Shown here piece by piece: positions 59,006-64,000 of a stretch of 64,000 bases of DNA. The translations under genes and the position numbers were made by a program. How positions within the stretch are numbered: position 1 is the first letter of the stretch; the number at the start of each line of letters is the position of its first letter. Origin of the DNA: Macrostomum hystrix. Its lineage: Eukaryota > Platyhelminthes > Macrostomidae. The stretch spans positions 18,170,501 to 18,234,500 of the forward strand of contig CATNEN010000001.1 in NCBI GenBank assembly GCA_950097015.1, written 5' to 3'. Under the pieces are notes generated by a model. That model was not told where the DNA came from. It worked only from the letters and a program-made list of their open reading frames with translations, and made no database searches.

Positions 59006-59389
59006 GACCCCTTCATGCATGTTCTCACTCTCGCATACGCGTTACTCATCTTTACACATGTGTTAATCGTCCGAGTTGTCTGTTCGTCAAATTAAAAGTT
59101 AGAAGGGCTGGTTGCTTGAGTTAGCTTGACTCACCCTTGCATACGTTAAGCATGAAGTTGATCTTCCCATTTAGCTGATGCTTCATCGTGCATGCTCAAG
59201 AGCTTCGTAGATTGAATTCATGCTCATCTACACAATCAACAATTGCTACCTGAATAGTCATCAATAATTAGCTTGGCTGACTTTCTGTCATGATCTCAGA
59301 TCACAGATGTCTGGATGGTACCATTATGCAACCATTTAAATTCAAATCTGCTTTCAAGTGCGACTCAGTGATTTGGTGGCAAACTGGAA

Positions 59390-60890
59390 GAAAATGAGGG
59401 GAAAAGGAAGAAAATGAGGGGAAAAAGAGGAAGAAAATGAGGGGAGAAAGAGGAAGAAAATGAGGGGAAAAAGAGGAAGAAAATGAGGGGAGAAAGAGGA
59501 AGAAAATGAGGGGAAAAGAGGAAGAAAATGAGGGGAGAAAGAGGAAGAAAATGAGGGGAAAAGAGGAAGAAAATGAAGGGAAAAGAGGAAGAAAATGAGG
59601 GGAAAAGAGGAAGAAAATGAAGGGAAAAGAGGAATAAAATGAGGGGAGAAAGAGGAAGAAAATGAGGGGAGAAAGAGGAAGAAAATAAAGGGAGAAAGAA
59701 AATGAGGGGAGAAAAAGGAAGAAAATGAAGGGAAAAGAGGAAGAAAATGAAGGGAGAAAGAGGAAGAAAATGAGGGGAGAAAGAGGAAGAAAATGAGGGG
59801 AGAAAGAGGAAGAAAATGAAGGGAGAAAGAGGAAGAAAATGAAGGGAGAAAGAGGAAGAAAATGAGGGGAAAAGAGGAAGAAAATGAGGGGAGAAAGAGG
59901 AAGAAAATGAAGGGAAAAGAGGAAGAAAATGAAGGGAGAAAGAGGAAGAAAATGAGGGGAAAAGAGGAAGAAAATGAGGGGAAAAGAGGAAGAAAATGAG
60001 GGGAAAAGAGGAAGAAAATGAAGGGAAAAGAGGAAGAAAATGAGGGGAGAAAGAGGAAGAAAATGAGGGGAGAAAGAGGAAGAAAATGAGGGGAAAAGAG
60101 GAATGAAATGAAGTGAAAAGAGGAAGAAAATGAGGGGAGAAAGAGGAAGAAAATGAGGGGAGAAAGAGGAAGAAAATGAGGGGAGAAAGAGGAAGAAAAT
60201 GAGGGGAGAAAGAGGAAGAAAATGAGGGGAAAAGAGGAATGAAATGAAGTGAAAAGAGGAAGAAAATGAGGGGAGAAAGAGGAAGAAAATGAGGGGAGAA
60301 AGAGTAAGAAAATGAGGGGAGAAAGAGGAAGAAAATGAGGGGAGAAAGAGGAAGAAAATGAGGGGAGAAAGAGGAATGAAATGAAGTGAAAAGAGGAAGA
60401 AAATGAGGGGAGAAAGAGGAAGAAAATGAGGGGAGAAAGAGGAAGAAAATGAGGGGAGAAAGAGGAAGAAAATGAGGGGAGAAAGAGGAAGAAAATGAGG
60501 GGAGAAAGAGGAAGAAAATGAGGGGAGAAAGAGGAAGAAAATGAGGGGAGAAAGAGGAAGAAAATGAGGGGAGAAAGAGGAAGAAAATGAGGGGAGAAAG
60601 AGGAAGAAAATGAGGGGAGAAAGAGGAAGAAAATGAGGGGAGAAAGAGGAAGAAAATGAGGGGAGAAAGAGGAAGAAAATGAGGGGAGAAAGAGGAAGAA
60701 AATGAGGGGAGAAAGAGGAAGAAAATGAGGGGAGAAAGAGAAAGAAAATGAGGGGAGAAAGAGGAAGAAAATGAGGGGAGAAAAAGGAAGAAAATGAGGG
60801 GAGAAAGAGGAAGAAAATGAGGGGAGAAAGAGGAAGAAAATGAGGGGAGAAAAAGGAAGAAAATGAGGGGAGAAAGAGGAAGAGAATAAA
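59390..60890. repeat. Minisatellite, 23-bp purine unit
   Basis: About 65 copies of AGGGGAGAAAGAGGAAGAAA plus ATG, with 22-bp GGGGAAAAG variants at the left and a GGAATGAAATGAAGTG variant recurring every few units. The right 500 bp is nearly uniform. Confidence 0.98.
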
Positions 60891-61675
60891 AGCAGAGTTC
60901 AGGCAGACGGATTAAACTGCTAATCGCTTTAAGAACAAGACAACAGTATCTGGGATAATCTCACTCAGAGACAATCAATGCAGCTCATCTAGCAACAACT
61001 GTGTCCCCAGCAAACAAAAGTGGACAGGAAATTGATATTAATAAGCAATTATCGAATGCAGTAATTAGCCATTTGCTTTATCCAGATTGAAAACCCTCTC
61101 GAAAGACAATAATAGGCTATAGCAACAGTGGAAAACATGCTCAATGACTCTAATCCACAAATATCCCAGTTACTCAAGTGTCCCATTGAGCATAGCGCAA
61201 AGCAAATGACATTTAGACACACGGCTGTTGACTCGAATAGGTGACTTTTTGACACCGTGTAATTACTCAAGTGGTGGCGCTGGTGAGGTGATGAACAATG
61301 CCTGGCTTGATGACCCGCACTTCAGGTGAGGATCCTCGATAAAAAACTGTCTGTGAAATTATTCCGCTCCATTGCAGCAGGCGGTCGAACAGCCTCATGA
61401 GCCCGCATGAGGCGAGTGGACTCACGATGTCTGAGGCTTGACTTTCAAATTTGATGTCGATGGCATTGTTCTATAATGAACTGCTCTGTCCAACTGTCAC
61501 TGGCCTGTGATGCATGAGCAGCCCGTTGTTTCTCACCTATAATTTGACCGTGAGCTCAACACCTTCACACTGACCTCCCTCAGTCCAGGCCGCATGCCGC
61601 CTCTAATTTTAGCCCTCATACTTCAACCATGATATAGGGGCGCTGATGTTAGAGTCAGTATCTGTCTTATTCCAG
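60891..61675. other. Unique spacer, no gene
   Basis: No recognisable coding or RNA feature. Confidence 0.45.
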
Positions 61676-61679
61676 CCAT

Positions 61680-62395
61680 AGTCTCACTATGATCCCTGTC
61701 ATTATCTCACTATTATTCTAGTCATGGTTTCCCTATGATTCTAGTCATTGTTTCCTTATGATCCTAGTCATTGTTTCCCTATGATCCTAGTCATTGTTTC
61801 CCTATGATCCTAGTCATTGTTTCCCTATGATCCTAGTCATTGTTTCCCTATGATCCTAGTCATAGTTTCACTATGATCCTAGTCATAGTTTCACTATGAT
61901 CCTAGTCATTATCTCACTATTATTCTAGTCATTGTTTCCCTATGATCCTAGTCATTGTTTCCCTATGATCCTAGTCATTGTTTCCCTATGATCCTAGTCA
62001 TTGTTTCCCTATGATCCTAGTCATTGTTTCCCTATGATCCTAGTCATAGTTTCCCTATGATCCTAGTCATAGTTTCACTATGATCCTAGTCATTATCTCA
62101 CTATTATTCTAGTCATTGTTTCCCTATGATCCTAGTCATTGTTTCCCTATGATCCTAGTCATTGTTTCCCTATGATCCTAGCCATAGTTTCCCTATGATC
62201 CTAGTCATTGTTTCACTATGATCCTAGTCATAGTTTCACTATGATCCTAGTCATAGTTTCCCTATGATCCTAGTCATAGTTTCACTATGATCCTAGTCAT
62301 AGTGTCCCTATGATCCCAGTCATAGTTTCACTATGATCCTAATCATATTTTCCCTATGATCCCAGTGATTCTCTCGTTATGATCCCAGGCATAAC
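61680..62395. repeat. Minisatellite, 23-bp unit (family B, related to family A)
   Basis: About 31 copies of TGATCCTAGTCATTGTTTCC plus CTA with CATAGTTTCA variants in blocks. The unit aligns to family A over the GATCC-AGTCA and CTAT portions. Confidence 0.97.
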
Positions 62396-62824
62396 CCGAT
62401 ATCGATCAAGGGGATTAAATGATCATCAGAGTTCATAGGAAGGACAATGATTTGATGAAGTCTGCTGAGTTACTCGAGCGCTGGAAGAAAGCGTTTTATA
62501 AAAAAGCCAGCAAATCAAATTCGATGCTTGAGCTGTAAGAATCGATAGAGAAATCGGCGGCACTTAAACTCGAAAGCTGTAAAATCAAACCGGTTTATGA
62601 TGACTTCAGTCTTGATACGTAAATAAACTTAATGAGGATCTGAAGTAGCAAAGAGGCACATATGGATCTATAAAAGACAGCATTATAGCCTTCCCAGCAT
62701 TTACGAGTCCTGAAGCCATACGGAGTCAGTACTGCAGACAGTGGTGTGATTTGAGCAGTCAAGTTTCATAGCAGCGAAATAAACGCAAATAATAACTGCT
62801 TTTTAGCTTAGCACCTCTTAGAAC

Positions 62825-64000
62825 CTTCAGAAACTGTAGCGAGAACCGTAGCGAGAACAGTAAGTGGAATCGTAGCTAGAACTAAAAGCAGCTAGAACTG
62901 TTAAAGGAATCGTAGCTAGAGCAGTAAGTAAAATCGTAGCTAGAACTGTGAATGGAATCGTAGCTAGAACTGTGAATGGAATCGTAGCTAGAACTGTGAA
63001 TGGAATCGTAGCTAGAACTGTGAATAGAATCGTAGCTAGAACTGTGAATGGAATCGTAGCTAGAACTGTTAAAGGAATCGTAGCTAGAACTGTGAAAGGA
63101 ACCGTAGCTAGAACAGTAAGTAGAATCGTAGGATTCGTAGCTAGAACTGTGAATAGAATCGAAGCTAGAACTGCGAAAGGAATCGCAGCTAGAACTGTGA
63201 GTGGAATCGTAGCTGGAACTGTAAATGGAATCGTAGCTATAACAGTGAATGGAATCGTAGCTAGAACTGTAAGTGAAATCGCAGCTAGAACAGTGAAAGG
63301 AATCGAAGCTAGAACTGTGAATGGAATCGAAGCTAGAACTGTGAAAGGAATCGAAGCTAGAACGGCGAAAGGATTCGCAGCTAGAACTGTGAGTGGAATC
63401 GTAGCTGGGACTGTGAATGGAATCGTAGCCAGAACAGTAAGAGAAATCGTAGCTAGAACTGTGAATGGAATCGTAGCTAAAACTGTAAGTGAAATCGCAG
63501 CTAGAACAGTGAAAGGAATCGAAGCTAGAACTGTGAATGGAATCGAAGCTAGAACTGTGAAAGGAATCGAAGCTAGAACGGCGAAAGGATTCGCAGCTAG
63601 AACTGTGAGTGGAATCGTAGCTGGGACTGTGAATGGAATCGTAGCTAGAACAGTAAGAGAAATCGTAGCTAGAACTGTGAATGGAATCGCAGCTAGAACT
63701 GTGAAAGGAATCGAAGCTAGAACTGTGAATGGAATCGTAGCTAGAACTGTAAGTGAAATCGCAGCTAGAACAGTGAAAGGAATCGAAGCTAGAACTGTGA
63801 ATGGAATCGAAGCTAGAACTGTGAAAGGAATCGAAGCTAGAACGGCGAAAGGATTCGCAGCTAGAACTGTGAGTGGAATCGTAGCTGGGACTGTGAATGG
63901 AATCGTAGCTAGAACAGTAAGAGAAATCGTAGCTAGAACTGTGAATGGAATCGCAGCTAGAACTGTGAAAGGAATCGAAGCTAGAACTGCGAAAGGAATC
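62825..64000. repeat. Minisatellite, 24-bp unit, continuing past the window edge
   Basis: About 49 copies of AATCGTAGCTAGAACTGTGA plus ATGG. A higher-order block of about ten units (~240 bp, marked by ACGGCGAAAGGATTCGCAGC) recurs near 63363, 63577 and 63841. Confidence 0.97.

Noticed and set aside
30131-64000. CRISPR array
   Set aside because: Repeats are contiguous without unique spacers, in a spliced eukaryotic genome.

Overview
This window is nuclear DNA of an invertebrate animal. The evidence is GT-AG spliced genes read with the standard code, a Pax6-type gene with paired box and homeobox, a group XII secreted phospholipase A2 gene, animal-type DNA transposons, a BEL/Pao retrotransposon fragment and tRNA-derived SINEs. 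The very high minisatellite load and the divergent, Gln/His/Ala-rich Pax6 would suit a flatworm or another lophotrochozoan, but the sequence alone does not settle the species. All gene models were assembled by eye from open frames and splice signals.

Left part (1-12.4 kb). A multi-exon minus-strand gene of unknown function (10529 to 2279) starts with an HMG-box-like segment and ends in a 12-residue repeat encoded by a 36-bp minisatellite. Its second exon is split by a 6.37-kb CACTA/EnSpm-like DNA transposon (3909-10279). Removing the element and one copy of a 2-bp flanking duplication restores the frame. The element carries a Tnp2-like transposase broken by one in-frame TAA and an intact three-exon gene with a DUF4806-like C-terminus.

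Middle (12.4-27.7 kb). This appears to be one 15-kb composite element. Its ~72-bp inverted termini are at 12461 (left) and 27736 (right). The left terminus is itself split by a PIF/Harbinger element (12489-17151) that carries an intact six-exon SANT/Myb-like gene and a transposase with three frame breaks. The main cargo, on the minus strand, is a MULE-type DDE transposase fused to a SWIM zinc finger and then to a ubiquitin-specific protease (USP/C19) domain. This fusion is the most unusual protein in the window. A BEL/Pao integrase relic lies in its first intron.

Right-centre (27.8-50 kb). A group XII phospholipase A2 gene (27806-34040, plus) starts only 70 bp from the transposon end. It has five inferred exons, with a C-terminal RDEL retrieval motif in the last. 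A Pax6-like gene follows on the minus strand (50007 to 36110), also with five coding exons.

Minisatellites. From 30 kb to the end, about 20 tandem arrays with different 14-30-bp units fill nearly every intron and intergenic space, by my estimate more than half of the right side. Several end within tens of bases of splice sites. East of 50 kb I see no convincing gene. Most long open frames there are only stop-free repeat units.
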